This document shows positions 26,382 to 35,237 of a stretch of DNA of 64,000 nt, piece by piece (position 1 is the first letter of the stretch; each line of letters opens with the position of its first letter). The position numbers were made by a program, and so were the translations under genes. The stretch comes from Paenibacillus macquariensis (GTDB lineage: Bacteria > Bacillota > Bacilli > Paenibacillales > Paenibacillaceae): NCBI RefSeq assembly GCF_900156375.1, contig NZ_FTNK01000002.1:310001-374000 (forward strand), in the 5' to 3' direction. Under the pieces are notes generated by a model that was given only the letters and a program-made list of their open reading frames with translations, had not been told where the DNA came from and did no database searches.

Positions 26382-27238
26382 TTGCATTGATCGCGTCTGC
26401 ACTTGGCGTATATCTCATGCTTAGACGCCAAGCCTTAATGGCGGATATGCTATCACATGTATCATTAGCAGGCGTTGCAGCAGGTGCTTATCTGAGCATC
26501 AATCCTACGTTAACCGGTTTTGTGGTAGCGGTTGTCGGTGCGGTGGCTGTGGAATATGTCAGAAAATCGTATAGAACTTATAGTGAAATTTCTATTGCTA
26601 TTATTATGATTGGTGGCTTATCAACTGCTGTTGTACTTATGAGTCTTAATCAAGGTGTTAGTAAGAGCTTTACTTCCTATTTATTCGGTTCTGTAGTTGC
26701 TGTGAATAAGACAGAACTATGGTTAATGATCTTCGTGTCCGTTATCGGTGGAGCGTTCTTGTTCCTCTTTCGTCGTCCTTTATATCAGATTACCTTTGAT
26801 GAAGACACAGCTAAGACAGGAGGTTTAGCTGTGAACTGGATTTCATTAGCATTCAGTGTACTCACAGGCATGATTGTTGCAGCAGCTATGCCCATTGTCG
26901 GAGTACTCTTAGTGTCTTCATTAATTGTTCTTCCTGCAGCGTTAGCCATCCGTATTGCACCAAGTTTTAATGCTGCAATTGTTATATCGATGGGCATTGG
27001 ATTAGCTGGGGTATTTTCAGGGCTTAGCGCGTCTTATGAATTGAGTACTCCACCAGGAGGTACGATTGCACTTGTACTTTTGTTTATTTTAGTGACAGGA
27101 ATCAGTGTAAAGAAGGTCGTGTTGAAGTATGGCACAAAGCGTTTTAGGAAAGGGAACGAATTAAAGGAGTTAAGAGATAGTCCAATGCCGCGATTCTCAA
27201 AAGATGGATTGTCAACGAAGTCCGACAGTGCTGGATAA
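26327..27238 (+). CDS. znuB: zinc ABC transporter permease ZnuB
   Basis: 303 residues with about eight hydrophobic helices, of the ABC-3 family. Conserved stretches are FMQRAFCAGGLIALIASALG, RRQALMADMLSHVSLAGVAA and VGVLLVSSLIVLPAALAIRI. The polar C-terminal 35 residues extend beyond the last helix. It forms the membrane channel for zinc. The start MEMLHYDFMQRAF is the usual one for the family and overlaps znuC; znuA follows after 46 bases. Same operon, Zur-controlled. Confidence 0.95.
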   Translation: MEMLHYDFMQRAFCAGGLIALIASALGVYLMLRRQALMADMLSHVSLAGVAAGAYLSINPTLTGFVVAVVGAVAVEYVRKSYRTYSEISIAIIMIGGLSTAVVLMSLNQGVSKSFTSYLFGSVVAVNKTELWLMIFVSVIGGAFLFLFRRPLYQITFDEDTAKTGGLAVNWISLAFSVLTGMIVAAAMPIVGVLLVSSLIVLPAALAIRIAPSFNAAIVISMGIGLAGVFSGLSASYELSTPPGGTIALVLLFILVTGISVKKVVLKYGTKRFRKGNELKELRDSPMPRFSKDGLSTKSDSAG

Positions 27239-27284
27239 TTGCTAGATCAACACAAAAAACGCATTATAAAGGGGATAATAAACG

Positions 27285-28283
27285 ATGAATTCATGGTTTA
27301 AGAAATCTTTCGTATTTATGGCAGCATCAGCATTGCTTATAACAGGTTGTGGAAAAAATAATGCAGCAACAAATAATGAAGTGAAGAATGCTACAACACC
27401 AGAGTCAGCTATTCAAACGGAGCAAAAATTAAAAGTTGTAACTTCATTCTATCCGATGTATGAATTCAGTAAGCAGGTAGGTGGTGAGCATGCTGATGTA
27501 GTGGCTCTAGTTCCGGTAGGGACGGAACCTCATGATTGGGAGCCAAGTGCGAAAGATATGGCGTTAATATCGGATGCAGATATATTCGTATATAACGGAA
27601 TTGTTGAGGAGTGGGCAGAAAAGGCTATAGCAAGCGCATCGAATGAAAAACGTGTTGTTGTTGAGGCAAGTCATGGAATTGATCTGATGGAAGGAGAAGC
27701 TCATGAACACGATGAAGATGAAGTTCAAAGTGAAGAGGTCCATACAGATGAAGAACATAGTTTAGATCCGCATGTATGGTTAAGCCCTGTTCTTGCTCAG
27801 AAGGAAGTAACCTCTATACTTGAAGCTTATGTGAAGGCAGATCCTGAGCATGAAGCGGATTACAAGAAAAATGCGGATACTTATATAACGAAACTTCAAG
27901 AATTGGATAAGGCTTATAAATCGGGATTAAAAGATGTTAAGAAAAAAGAGTTCGTTACGCAACATGCAGCATTTGGATACCTAGCTAAAGAGTATGGTAT
28001 AACTCAAGTAGCGATCGCGGGTCTTTCCCCTGATCAAGAACCAGCTCCTGATAAAATGGTAGATATCGTGAAATTTGCTAAAGAACATTATGTAACTACT
28101 ATATTTTTTGAAACATTAGTAGATCATAAAGTAGCGGAAACAGTCGCAAAAGAGATTGGCGCTAAAACAGACGTCCTCAACCCAATCGAAGGATTAACCG
28201 AAGAAGAGAGCAATAATCATATGGATTATATTTCGGTAATGAAAAAGAATCTTGAAGGTTTGATTAAGGCATTGAGCGAGTAG
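27285..28283 (+). CDS. znuA: zinc-binding lipoprotein ZnuA
   Basis: 332 residues. Lipoprotein signal with lipobox LITGC (Cys22). The cluster A-I metal-binding fold has zinc-ligand histidines at EPHDWEPS, DPHVWLSP and in TQHAAFGYLA. The acidic/histidine-rich loop AHEHDEDEVQSEEVHTDEEH is typical of zinc, not manganese, binding proteins. It captures zinc outside the membrane and hands it to ZnuB. The mature N-terminus has a disordered Asn/Thr linker. Third gene of the znu operon, followed by a long hairpin. Confidence 0.95.
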   Translation: MNSWFKKSFVFMAASALLITGCGKNNAATNNEVKNATTPESAIQTEQKLKVVTSFYPMYEFSKQVGGEHADVVALVPVGTEPHDWEPSAKDMALISDADIFVYNGIVEEWAEKAIASASNEKRVVVEASHGIDLMEGEAHEHDEDEVQSEEVHTDEEHSLDPHVWLSPVLAQKEVTSILEAYVKADPEHEADYKKNADTYITKLQELDKAYKSGLKDVKKKEFVTQHAAFGYLAKEYGITQVAIAGLSPDQEPAPDKMVDIVKFAKEHYVTTIFFETLVDHKVAETVAKEIGAKTDVLNPIEGLTEEESNNHMDYISVMKKNLEGLIKALSE

Positions 28284-28343
28284 TTGCTGGGATCTATTAA
28301 AGATTAAATTATTTAAAATAGAAGTCAAGGGATAGTTGAAGTG

Positions 28344-28408
28344 CACCTCATAGTATTGACATTGGAAAGCCCTTGGTAAATCCGATGTAAATCTAGGGGT
28401 GTATTTTT
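28344..28408 (+). terminator. long imperfect hairpin after znuA
   Basis: A 23-base inverted repeat with several mismatches (CACCTCATAGTATTGACATT against its partner ending GGGGTG), followed by TATTTTT. It probably ends the znu transcript, so the next genes rely on their own promoter. The long mismatched stem could also be a worn-down mobile hairpin. Confidence 0.55.
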
Positions 28409-28533
28409 AATTTCTGCTTATAAGAACTAAAAGTATAACCACGATATGAGATATCACAGGATGGCGCCAAAAACTGTAATAAATACGATGAATAGATACT
28501 ATACATAAGTAAAAGTAGAGAGATTTATAGATT

Positions 28534-28560
28534 TATAATTGTAATTATTACTGTTAATAT
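28534..28560. promoter_or_regulatory. Zur box upstream of the permease gene
   Basis: The exact core GTAATTATTAC (28541-28551), 40 bases before the ATG of the permease gene and close to the presumed -10 region. It places the permease, the YcgQ-like protein and zur under the same control as znu. Confidence 0.8.
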
Positions 28561-28590
28561 AAAAAACATTCTGATTTAGGAGGAGAAAAT

Positions 28591-29616
28591 ATGCGTTCTG
28601 TGAAATCACTTGGGTTATTACACATGACCTTGTTATTTATTTTAGGTTTTATCGTGATGGCTTGGAGCATGGGGGGGTTCTCCCTAATAAGACTACCTGA
28701 AAGTGTTGCAATACAGTCTTTTAAAACAATGTTTATAAGTATCGTGTTGGAGGCTGTTCCATTTATTCTGATTGGTGTAATTGTATCTTCAATCATGCAA
28801 ATATTCGTCTCAGAGAAGTGGATTCAGAAGTTCGTTCCCCGAAATCCATTACTAGGGATTCTGTTTGCTTGTATACTAGGTGTCATATTTCCAGTATGTG
28901 AGTGTGGGCTGATACCTATAATGAGACGATTGATATCCAAGGGAATGCCATTATATGTTGCTGTTGTATCCATTCTTGTAGGGCCTATTGTCAATCCTGT
29001 CGTATACGTAGCAACTTACACAGCTTTTAGATCTAGACCCGAAATGCTATATGCTCGAATGGGACTAGCTATTGCTGTAGGGACTGTTATTGGATTGATT
29101 GTGTATTTCTTTGTACATAAGAATCAATTACGTCATAGTAAAGTAACATTATATAATGGGTCAGATCGTGAAATGACGGAACACGAAGAACAACATCGTA
29201 GGGGTAATAAAATACTTGCTGTTTTTGAACATTCGGGAAGTGAATTTTTTGAAATGGGTAAGTATCTGATGTTGGGTTCTGTGATCACGGCGGCCATTCA
29301 GACGTTTGTGCCAAGAGCTGATCTAGTTGATATAGGGCAAGGACCGGTTATATCGCACTTCTTTATGATGGGATTTGCGTATGTTCTCTCCATTTGTTCC
29401 ACATCTGATGCGTTTGTTGCTGCCTCATTCGTTAATAGTTTCTCTATGGGATCATTATTAACCTTTCTGGTCTTTGGAGCAATGCTTGATTTTAAAAGTA
29501 CACTTATGCTCCTGTCTGTATTCAAAACAAGATTCGTACTTTTATTAAGTGGTCTAGTGATATCTGTCGTATTGATCGGGTCAATGATAGTGGAACGATT
29601 GTATTTAGGAAATTAA
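28591..29616 (+). CDS. YcgR-type permease (UPF0718/DUF318)
   Basis: 341 residues, eight or so hydrophobic helices in two halves around a polar loop (about 175-215). The DUF318 signature is clear: FPVCECGLIPIMRRLISKG with a CxC, then VGPIVNPVVY, and in the second half YVLSICSTSDAFVAASF. It matches YcgR of Bacillus, always paired with YcgQ. The substrate is unknown; a Zur box just upstream and the neighbouring zur gene point to zinc homeostasis. Strong AGGAGGA site. Confidence 0.85.
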   Translation: MRSVKSLGLLHMTLLFILGFIVMAWSMGGFSLIRLPESVAIQSFKTMFISIVLEAVPFILIGVIVSSIMQIFVSEKWIQKFVPRNPLLGILFACILGVIFPVCECGLIPIMRRLISKGMPLYVAVVSILVGPIVNPVVYVATYTAFRSRPEMLYARMGLAIAVGTVIGLIVYFFVHKNQLRHSKVTLYNGSDREMTEHEEQHRRGNKILAVFEHSGSEFFEMGKYLMLGSVITAAIQTFVPRADLVDIGQGPVISHFFMMGFAYVLSICSTSDAFVAASFVNSFSMGSLLTFLVFGAMLDFKSTLMLLSVFKTRFVLLLSGLVISVVLIGSMIVERLYLGN

Positions 29617-29643
29617 TAATAGAAATAGGAGGGACAAACCTAT

Positions 29644-30552
29644 ATGGAACAAGAACGCTCAAATACGCCTCATTATTGGATACGTGCAATCATTCTGCTT
29701 GGTTATACATTGTATATTACTCAATTAGTTAGTTCAGGAAATATAATATATTACATAGCTCCAAGGATGACACCCTATGTGAAATACGCCTCAATTCTAT
29801 TATTTGGTATGGCTATGGTTCAAGTGTTCTTAGCGCTACAGTCTAACAGAGAAGATAATGATGAAATTTGTGATTGCGAGCCTATACCTGAACGATCGTT
29901 AATAATTAATATAGGAATCTATTCTTTATTTACAGTTCCCTTACTAATGGGATTCCTAATGCCTGATACGGTCATGGGAAGCAGTGTAGCATCGATGAAA
30001 GGAATGAATCTAGGAGCCGATGCTTCCATCTCACAGAATTTAGTTAAAGTAACAACCAACACTACGAGCGTTGTAAATGAAGATGATGATGCTCTTAAGG
30101 AAAAGTTTCCTGCGGATCCATATACAGAGGATTATGCACTTTTAGCTATGAAATTGTATATAAAAGAGATGATTAGGATCGAAGAAGAAGGGTTTATGGA
30201 GTTGTTGACTAGCATTGATATCTACATAGACAACTTTATAGGGAAGAAGATAACATTGAAGGGATTTGTATATCATGAAGATGATATGTTGCCGAATCAA
30301 TTCGTTATATCCAGACTTGCGATGCAGTGCTGTTCAGCAGATACGGCTCCATATGGTATAATGGTGGAGTCGGACATCGCTAACAACTTCGCAGAGGACA
30401 CTTGGGTTGAAGTTACGGGAGTCATTGGAAAAACATTGTATAATAACAATACTATAATGAAGATTGATGCGGATACCATCGTGACAACAACAGCATCAGA
30501 TAACCCGTATATCTACCCTTACTTTGAGGATTTCGTGAATTTGGGTAATTAA
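29644..30552 (+). CDS. TIGR03943 family (YcgQ-like) membrane protein
   Basis: 302 residues. Three membrane helices fall within the first 120 residues (RAIILLGYTLYITQLVSSGN, YASILLFGMAMVQVFLAL, IGIYSLFTVPLLMGFLMP). A C-terminal extracytoplasmic domain follows (about 185-300) with the conserved region KGFVYHEDDM, LAMQCCSADTAPYG and DTWVEVTGVIG. The paired cysteines in MQCC are typical. It is the partner of the DUF318 permease, 27 bases upstream, and is presumed to form a transport complex with it. Function not established in any species I can cite. Confidence 0.85.
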   Translation: MEQERSNTPHYWIRAIILLGYTLYITQLVSSGNIIYYIAPRMTPYVKYASILLFGMAMVQVFLALQSNREDNDEICDCEPIPERSLIINIGIYSLFTVPLLMGFLMPDTVMGSSVASMKGMNLGADASISQNLVKVTTNTTSVVNEDDDALKEKFPADPYTEDYALLAMKLYIKEMIRIEEEGFMELLTSIDIYIDNFIGKKITLKGFVYHEDDMLPNQFVISRLAMQCCSADTAPYGIMVESDIANNFAEDTWVEVTGVIGKTLYNNNTIMKIDADTIVTTTASDNPYIYPYFEDFVNLGN

Positions 30553-30587
30553 CTCATAACCGTACAGGTCGGAAAGGAACGATGTGC

Positions 30588-31043
30588 ATGACAGTACATG
30601 AGGAAAGTAAGTCGTCGAGAGTTCAGCAAATGATCCATATCATGACTACAAGTGGCTGGCGTATTACAGAACAACGAAGAAAACTTGCGGAAATATTTAC
30701 AGATGCGAATGGCTATTTATCTCCAAAAGAGGTATATGATCAGATGACGATCCCTTATCCGAGTGTTAGCTTCGATACGGTGTATCGGAATTTACGTTTG
30801 TTGAGTGAAATGGGTGCTTTAGAACAATATTATTCTATGGATGGCGGGTTGAAATTTAAATCAAGCTGTTCAACGCATCATCACCATCATTTAATATGTC
30901 TGAATTGTGAGAAAACACTTACGTTCGATTATTGCCCAATGCAGCAATCGTTAAATTTACCAGGTTCATTTAAGGTTGTTAATCATCGATTTGAAGTGTA
31001 TGGTCTATGCGAAGAATGCCAAGCAGAATCGATCACACAATGA
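30588..31043 (+). CDS. zur: Fur family regulator, probably Zur
   Basis: 151 residues from ATG 30588, nine bases after GGAAAGGA (an ATG six bases earlier is less well spaced). Fur-type winged helix (GWRITEQRRKLAEIF, VSFDTVYRNLRLLSEMGALE). Regulatory metal site in the HHHHHL segment, and two CxxC zinc clamps (CLNCEKT and CEECQAE). It binds the GTAATNATTAC-type operators when zinc is plentiful and represses uptake. Its place at the end of the permease operon, with four boxes nearby, supports Zur over Fur or PerR. Confidence 0.88.
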   Translation: MTVHEESKSSRVQQMIHIMTTSGWRITEQRRKLAEIFTDANGYLSPKEVYDQMTIPYPSVSFDTVYRNLRLLSEMGALEQYYSMDGGLKFKSSCSTHHHHHLICLNCEKTLTFDYCPMQQSLNLPGSFKVVNHRFEVYGLCEECQAESITQ

Positions 31044-31090
31044 ATTCATAGTAAAAAATAGGTAGAGTCATCATAATCATGGTAATATCC

Positions 31091-31160
31091 CCTGAAGGTA
31101 GACAGTGAAAAAAGAGTTCATGATATTATGGGCTTAACACTGTTGATCAGGTTTTTTTTT
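31091..31160 (+). terminator. probable terminator after zur
   Basis: CCTGA and CAGTG pair with CACTG and TCAGG across a long interior loop, followed by nine T. Confidence 0.5.
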
Positions 31161-31312
31161 AGTGCGGAACTCTAATATTTCCAAAATGATCCTTAAGAGC
31201 GCTGTAGTATCCAGAAAAGCATGCTTGAGGCGTGAGGCGTGTCATAAATCACTTCTATCCGTAGGCTGATAATTCAGCAATCGCTTGTACTACAGCTGAA
31301 TATGGTCTTCTT

Positions 31313-32056
31313 TCATACTTTATCCCAGATGATATGTCCCTCATCGAGGTTGATCTCATTGAAACCTGCCATATTACGTGCTTGATAACCTATAGGCTTG
31401 TGACTACCCATGATAATAACATTTTGGGTATCAGTGACACCTTCTGCGGGCAGACGAAAGGACTTTGTATAGTTGTAGCTTTCTTGTAGCGTTGTGTGGA
31501 TAGCATTAATGAGCTTGTCATTGTCCGACCTTCCGAAGACATTCATAATGATAGAACCATGGGGATGAAGTTTGTCTGTGGTTATTTGGAAGAACTCTTT
31601 AGATATTAACTGCGATGGCGTTCCCTTTTCGGTGAAGGCATCTAAAATAATATAATCATAGGTATCTGGTGCTTCACTCTCCAAGATAGCGCGTCCATCC
31701 CCAATCAGTACATCCTCCTTACTGTATCCAAAGTATTGCTTACTAAGCTCTACAACCTTCTTATCAAGCTCAGCTACCGTAAATCGTTTATCTGAGTAAT
31801 AGCTCGCAATGGTACCAATTCCGTGACCGATGAGAAATACGTCTTTGAATGATGGATCATTAAAGTCCATAAGATGGATGATAGCTCTCGGATATTCAAA
31901 CAAGACACGCTCAGGATGATCTAAATCCATCGCACCTTGTATGGCCTCGTTTAAGAATTGAAGCACTCGAAAATTCCCTTTCTCACCATACAACTCGTTA
32001 GTATCATAGACAGTAATTTCATGATTATCGCTTAATTCTTTAAATAGTAACTGCAA
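31313..32056 (-). CDS. spermidine synthase-like protein
   Basis: 247 residues with a class I SAM-binding fold: FLIGHGIGTIASYYSDK (motif I), FTVAELDKKVVEL, VLIGDGRAIL and YDYIILDAFTEKGTPSQL, the region that holds the catalytic Asp in polyamine aminopropyltransferases. It lacks the N-terminal beta-barrel domain in full length, and belongs with the stand-alone 'spermidine synthase-like/methyltransferase' proteins of bacilli. It may transfer aminopropyl or methyl groups; the substrate is unknown. The minus-strand ATG is preceded by AAAGGAGA. Divergent from the peptidase gene. Confidence 0.8.
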   Translation of the reverse strand: MQLLFKELSDNHEITVYDTNELYGEKGNFRVLQFLNEAIQGAMDLDHPERVLFEYPRAIIHLMDFNDPSFKDVFLIGHGIGTIASYYSDKRFTVAELDKKVVELSKQYFGYSKEDVLIGDGRAILESEAPDTYDYIILDAFTEKGTPSQLISKEFFQITTDKLHPHGSIIMNVFGRSDNDKLINAIHTTLQESYNYTKSFRLPAEGVTDTQNVIIMGSHKPIGYQARNMAGFNEINLDEGHIIWDKV

Positions 32057-32091
32057 GTCGTCGATCTCCTTTAAGAATAAGTGTGGTGATG

Positions 32092-32103
32092 ATTCTCGAG
32101 AAT
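32092..32103. promoter_or_regulatory. 12-bp palindrome in a divergent promoter region
   Basis: ATTCTCGAGAAT is a perfect palindrome 35 bases upstream of the spermidine-synthase-like start, in the region shared with the divergent hydrolase. It may be an operator; no known regulator is assigned. Confidence 0.35.
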
Positions 32104-32242
32104 AGATTTGGTTGAGTCAACGATAAATCAACAAAGGATTTCATGCAAGTGATCAGATGTTAATGAATTCATATTATGGGTGGTGATAGTGGGATGTTCT
32201 GTTATATGATTGATTAAATTCCATAAAAAGGAGGTGTTATGC

Positions 32243-33229
32243 GTGTTTACTCGTAGAACCCCTATCATCGAGAATGCACCCAATCAAATCGCATCACTTG
32301 AGAAACAACTCATAGGCGGCGTAGAACAATGGCTACTTATAAGGGGACATGATCGTAATAATCCGATACTTCTTTGGATACATGGTGGGCCAGGGGGCGC
32401 ACAGATCGGCTTTGGTCGTCAATATAGTTCAGACTTAGAAAAGGACTTCGTTGTAGTGAACTGGGACCAACGTGGAGCTGGTTTATCCTATGCTAAGACC
32501 ATTTCGAAAAATTCGATGACGATTGATCGGATGGTAGATGATTTAATCGAAATCGTTCAAGGCCTATGTCGTCGATTCCATCAACAAAAGATATATCTGC
32601 TTGGCCATTCTTGGGGGACAATCCTCGCACTCTTTGCCGTTAAGCGCCATCCTGAACTCTTTCATGGTTACTTTGCTATATCCCAAGTTGTGAATATGCG
32701 GGAGAACGAACGAATATCTTATGAATTTGCCTTACGTAGTGCCAAGGATACGAGTAACACCAAAGCTTTCTCTCAACTTTCGGAGCTCGGCCCTCCACCA
32801 TGGAACAAGCTTAGTCATGATCATGTACATAATAAATGGTTGCAGAAATTTGGAGGGGGGATTTTTCATGATGGCAACGTGATGAATCTCCTGATCAAGC
32901 CCCTTATGAGAGGTAGCGAATATCGTTTCTTTGATATTATTAAATGGACGCGAGGACAATTGTTCTCTATGAACGCATTACAGAAAGAATTGCTAGAACT
33001 AGATTTGCTCAATGAAGTTGAAGAGATTAAGGTACCTATCGCATTCTGTTGTGGAAGATATGATTATACAGCACCAAGCGAACTGGCAGAAGGGCTATAC
33101 AAGGCGATACAAGCACCCGATAAGCGTTGGGTATGGTTCGAGAATTCGGCACATTCACCAATAATCGAAGAACAAGACCTATTTGTGCAATCTATCCGGA
33201 ACACAGTTAGTGAGTGGCAATCCTATTAA
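32243..33229 (+). CDS. proline iminopeptidase-like alpha/beta hydrolase
   Basis: 328 residues from GTG 32243, directly behind AAGGAGGTGTTATGC. The upstream in-frame start at 32210 lacks a site. S33 peptidase pattern: WIHGGPGGAQIG (the HGGPG oxyanion motif), NWDQRGAGLSY (DQRG), nucleophile LLGHSWGT, then CGRYDYTAPS with the catalytic Asp and NSAHSPIIEE with the His. Proline iminopeptidases remove N-terminal proline from peptides in the cytosol, though members with this length also hydrolyse other amides. Followed by a secreted-protein gene only 19 bases away. Confidence 0.87.
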   Translation: MFTRRTPIIENAPNQIASLEKQLIGGVEQWLLIRGHDRNNPILLWIHGGPGGAQIGFGRQYSSDLEKDFVVVNWDQRGAGLSYAKTISKNSMTIDRMVDDLIEIVQGLCRRFHQQKIYLLGHSWGTILALFAVKRHPELFHGYFAISQVVNMRENERISYEFALRSAKDTSNTKAFSQLSELGPPPWNKLSHDHVHNKWLQKFGGGIFHDGNVMNLLIKPLMRGSEYRFFDIIKWTRGQLFSMNALQKELLELDLLNEVEEIKVPIAFCCGRYDYTAPSELAEGLYKAIQAPDKRWVWFENSAHSPIIEEQDLFVQSIRNTVSEWQSY

Positions 33230-33248
33230 GCAGAAGGAGGAAATGTTA

Positions 33249-34427
33249 ATGAACAACGCTGTGAAAATTCGTAAATTGATTCAATCTACACTATTACTCC
33301 TTTTATGTATCGTCTTTGTATCACAACAAAGCATCGTCTATGCTGACTCACCTATCACCTCTACTGCTATTTATCAAGCATACTCTGACGTAAAGATGGT
33401 CACAGAGTCCAAGAACAACGGATTAACTGAGAAAGTTGCAAATTTCTTATCATCGAAAGATTCACCATTAGATGAGAGAGCAGCAGTTATTAATGCATTA
33501 TATTCGGATCAAAGCTGGTCGGAAAGAAACTATACAGACACGTATGCGAATCAAGTATATGGAATGACTTTCGAATCGTTAGATATAGGATCACTTAGGG
33601 CAGATGAGGTATTTGTTCTTGGATATATGACGGTCTTGGATCACTATATGACCCCTGATTTAAATTGGTTATCTCAAGCTAGGAAAGATCTGCCCGATAG
33701 TATGACAGTTGCACTTCTTTATACGCTCGCCCTTTCTCAACAAGATATGATGTGCAGTTGGAATTATACAAAACAAATTCTCTCTGATAAAAATTTGCAT
33801 ATGGACATTAGGCAAGACGCACTCGACATTATCGTTAAGTACATGGAGCTGTACAAGGGTAGCCCATGTCAAAACAAAGGTCAGGAGTCAATATTGAGTG
33901 ATTCTATAGTGAATGATGTCACTCGGAGTGCTGTCGTGCTTTCGGTTGGACACCCCGAAGTGCTTGTCAAAGGAACAAAAACAACGATAGATTATGCTGA
34001 CGCTAAGATCACCCCGTATGTCAAGGGAGGTACAACGATGGTTCCATTACGTTTCATATCAAGTACGTTTGGTGCCCAAGTTAACTATGATCAAGATAAA
34101 GTTACTATTCAATATCGTGATCAAAAGATTGTATTTAATGTAAATAAATCTACGATTTCAATCAATGGAATGAAAGAATTAATGAATACAACGATCGAGC
34201 AGAAAAATGACCGCACTTTTGTGCCACTCAGAGTTATTATGGAAGTATTCAAAAAGAACGTTTATTATAATCAGGGATTAATTATTATTGCGGATACAAT
34301 CGTATTAGATTCTCAGAATAAGCAAGATAAGCAAGATAAGCAAGATAAGCAAGATAAGCAAGATAAGCAAGTGACGGATAAAATTAAGCTTGAATTACTG
34401 TCTAACAGCAAGGATACAAAGAAATAA
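33249..34427 (+). CDS. secreted protein with copper amine oxidase N-terminal (stalk) domain
   Basis: 392 residues from ATG 33249, eight bases after AAGGAGG. Signal peptide IRKLIQSTLLLLLCIVFVSQ with cleavage near YADS. An alpha-helical, unrecognised region (about 35-210) is followed by a stalk domain at about 240-355 (VVLSVGHPEVLVKG, MVPLRFISSTFGAQVNYD, RTFVPLRVIMEVFKKNVYYN), the common two-part Cu-amine-oxidase N-like module of Paenibacillus surface proteins. A low-complexity KQD repeat of about 17 residues and a short charged tail end it. Probably cell-wall or extracellular; function unknown. Confidence 0.82.
   Translation: MNNAVKIRKLIQSTLLLLLCIVFVSQQSIVYADSPITSTAIYQAYSDVKMVTESKNNGLTEKVANFLSSKDSPLDERAAVINALYSDQSWSERNYTDTYANQVYGMTFESLDIGSLRADEVFVLGYMTVLDHYMTPDLNWLSQARKDLPDSMTVALLYTLALSQQDMMCSWNYTKQILSDKNLHMDIRQDALDIIVKYMELYKGSPCQNKGQESILSDSIVNDVTRSAVVLSVGHPEVLVKGTKTTIDYADAKITPYVKGGTTMVPLRFISSTFGAQVNYDQDKVTIQYRDQKIVFNVNKSTISINGMKELMNTTIEQKNDRTFVPLRVIMEVFKKNVYYNQGLIIIADTIVLDSQNKQDKQDKQDKQDKQDKQVTDKIKLELLSNSKDTKK
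34320..34370 (+). repeat. 9-bp tandem repeat coding for Lys-Gln-Asp
   Basis: Five and two-thirds perfect copies of AAGCAAGAT lie inside the 3' end of the stalk-protein gene. As a multiple of three it can change length by slippage without breaking the frame. Confidence 0.95.
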
Positions 34428-34470
34428 TGATTTTACATTTTACATCGTGAACTCATATGAACGCATCGGT

Positions 34471-34515
34471 AGAATTCCCCGCTAACCTTAATTGGATGGT
34501 GGGGTATTCTTTTTG
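34471..34515 (+). terminator. terminator after the stalk-protein gene
   Basis: AGAATTCCCC pairs with GGGGTATTCT (one mismatch) across a 20-base loop, followed by TTTTG. Confidence 0.65.
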
Positions 34516-34630
34516 TTTGGATTAGGTAAAATAGAAGCTCGAATCAATTTCGTTATCTTGCTCTTATATTCTCAAATCCGTACATACGATCATGAATGTG
34601 GTTATAATGTTGACAGTGGAGGTGGGAACA

Positions 34631-35218
34631 ATGATGATACAAAAGAACGGGCGCAATACGCATTGCGAATCGATTTCCGAGGAACAATGGCAAGCCATTA
34701 TCACGAATAATTCATCCTACGATGGTCAGTTTTTTTACGCTGTGAAGACGACAGGTATCTTTTGCAGACCGTCCTGTAAATCAAGACCTCCTAGAATAGA
34801 GAATGTCCGAACATTTCAGACCGTAACCCACGCGTTAACTGAAAACTTCCTTCCGTGTAAACGATGTAAACCTACGGGTCAACGCTTGCCCGATCACGAA
34901 TGGGTATCTACCGTAACTGATTATATAGATCGAAATTACATGGAAGCATTAACGCTAGAGAACCTCGCGGAGATCTGTCATGGGAGTCCTTATCATTTAC
35001 ATCGCACGTTCAAACGGATTAAAGAAATGACACCTGTTGAATATATTCAGATCATTAGAATGAATAAGGCTAAGGAATATTTAATTGAAACAGACAAATC
35101 GATTTCGGACATTGGACAACAAATTGGTATACGAAATATACCGTATTTCATAACTCTTTTTAAAAAAATGACTGGCTTCACGCCATTAACTTATCGTCAA
35201 TCGAATACTAAACAGTAG
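34631..35218 (+). CDS. adaA: Ada-type methylphosphotriester repair protein and activator (AdaA)
   Basis: 195 residues from ATG 34631, chosen for GGAGGTGGG upstream. The N-terminal Ada zinc domain has four cysteines, C45 and C49 (IFCRPSCKSR) and C76 and C79 (PCKRCKP); the first accepts a methyl group from DNA phosphotriesters. The AraC-type HTH occupies about residues 95-190 (LTLENLAEICHGSPYHLHRT; GFTPLTYRQ). When methylated it becomes an activator of alkylation-repair genes, so it probably drives the whole run to about 38.5 kb. As in Bacillus AdaA, the O6-methylguanine activity is in a separate protein, here the next gene. Confidence 0.93.
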   Translation: MMIQKNGRNTHCESISEEQWQAIITNNSSYDGQFFYAVKTTGIFCRPSCKSRPPRIENVRTFQTVTHALTENFLPCKRCKPTGQRLPDHEWVSTVTDYIDRNYMEALTLENLAEICHGSPYHLHRTFKRIKEMTPVEYIQIIRMNKAKEYLIETDKSISDIGQQIGIRNIPYFITLFKKMTGFTPLTYRQSNTKQ

Positions 35219-35237
35219 CATGTGGAGGTGCAATACA

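Noticed and set aside
28344..28408. Long mismatched inverted repeat after znuA as the ends of an insertion element
   Set aside because: The arms are only about 15 bases apart with no coding DNA between them and a T-run follows, so a terminator hairpin is simpler.
34320..34370. Short regular repeats that might be read as a CRISPR-like array
   Set aside because: The unit is only 9 bp, has no spacers and lies in frame in a gene; it codes a KQD tail.
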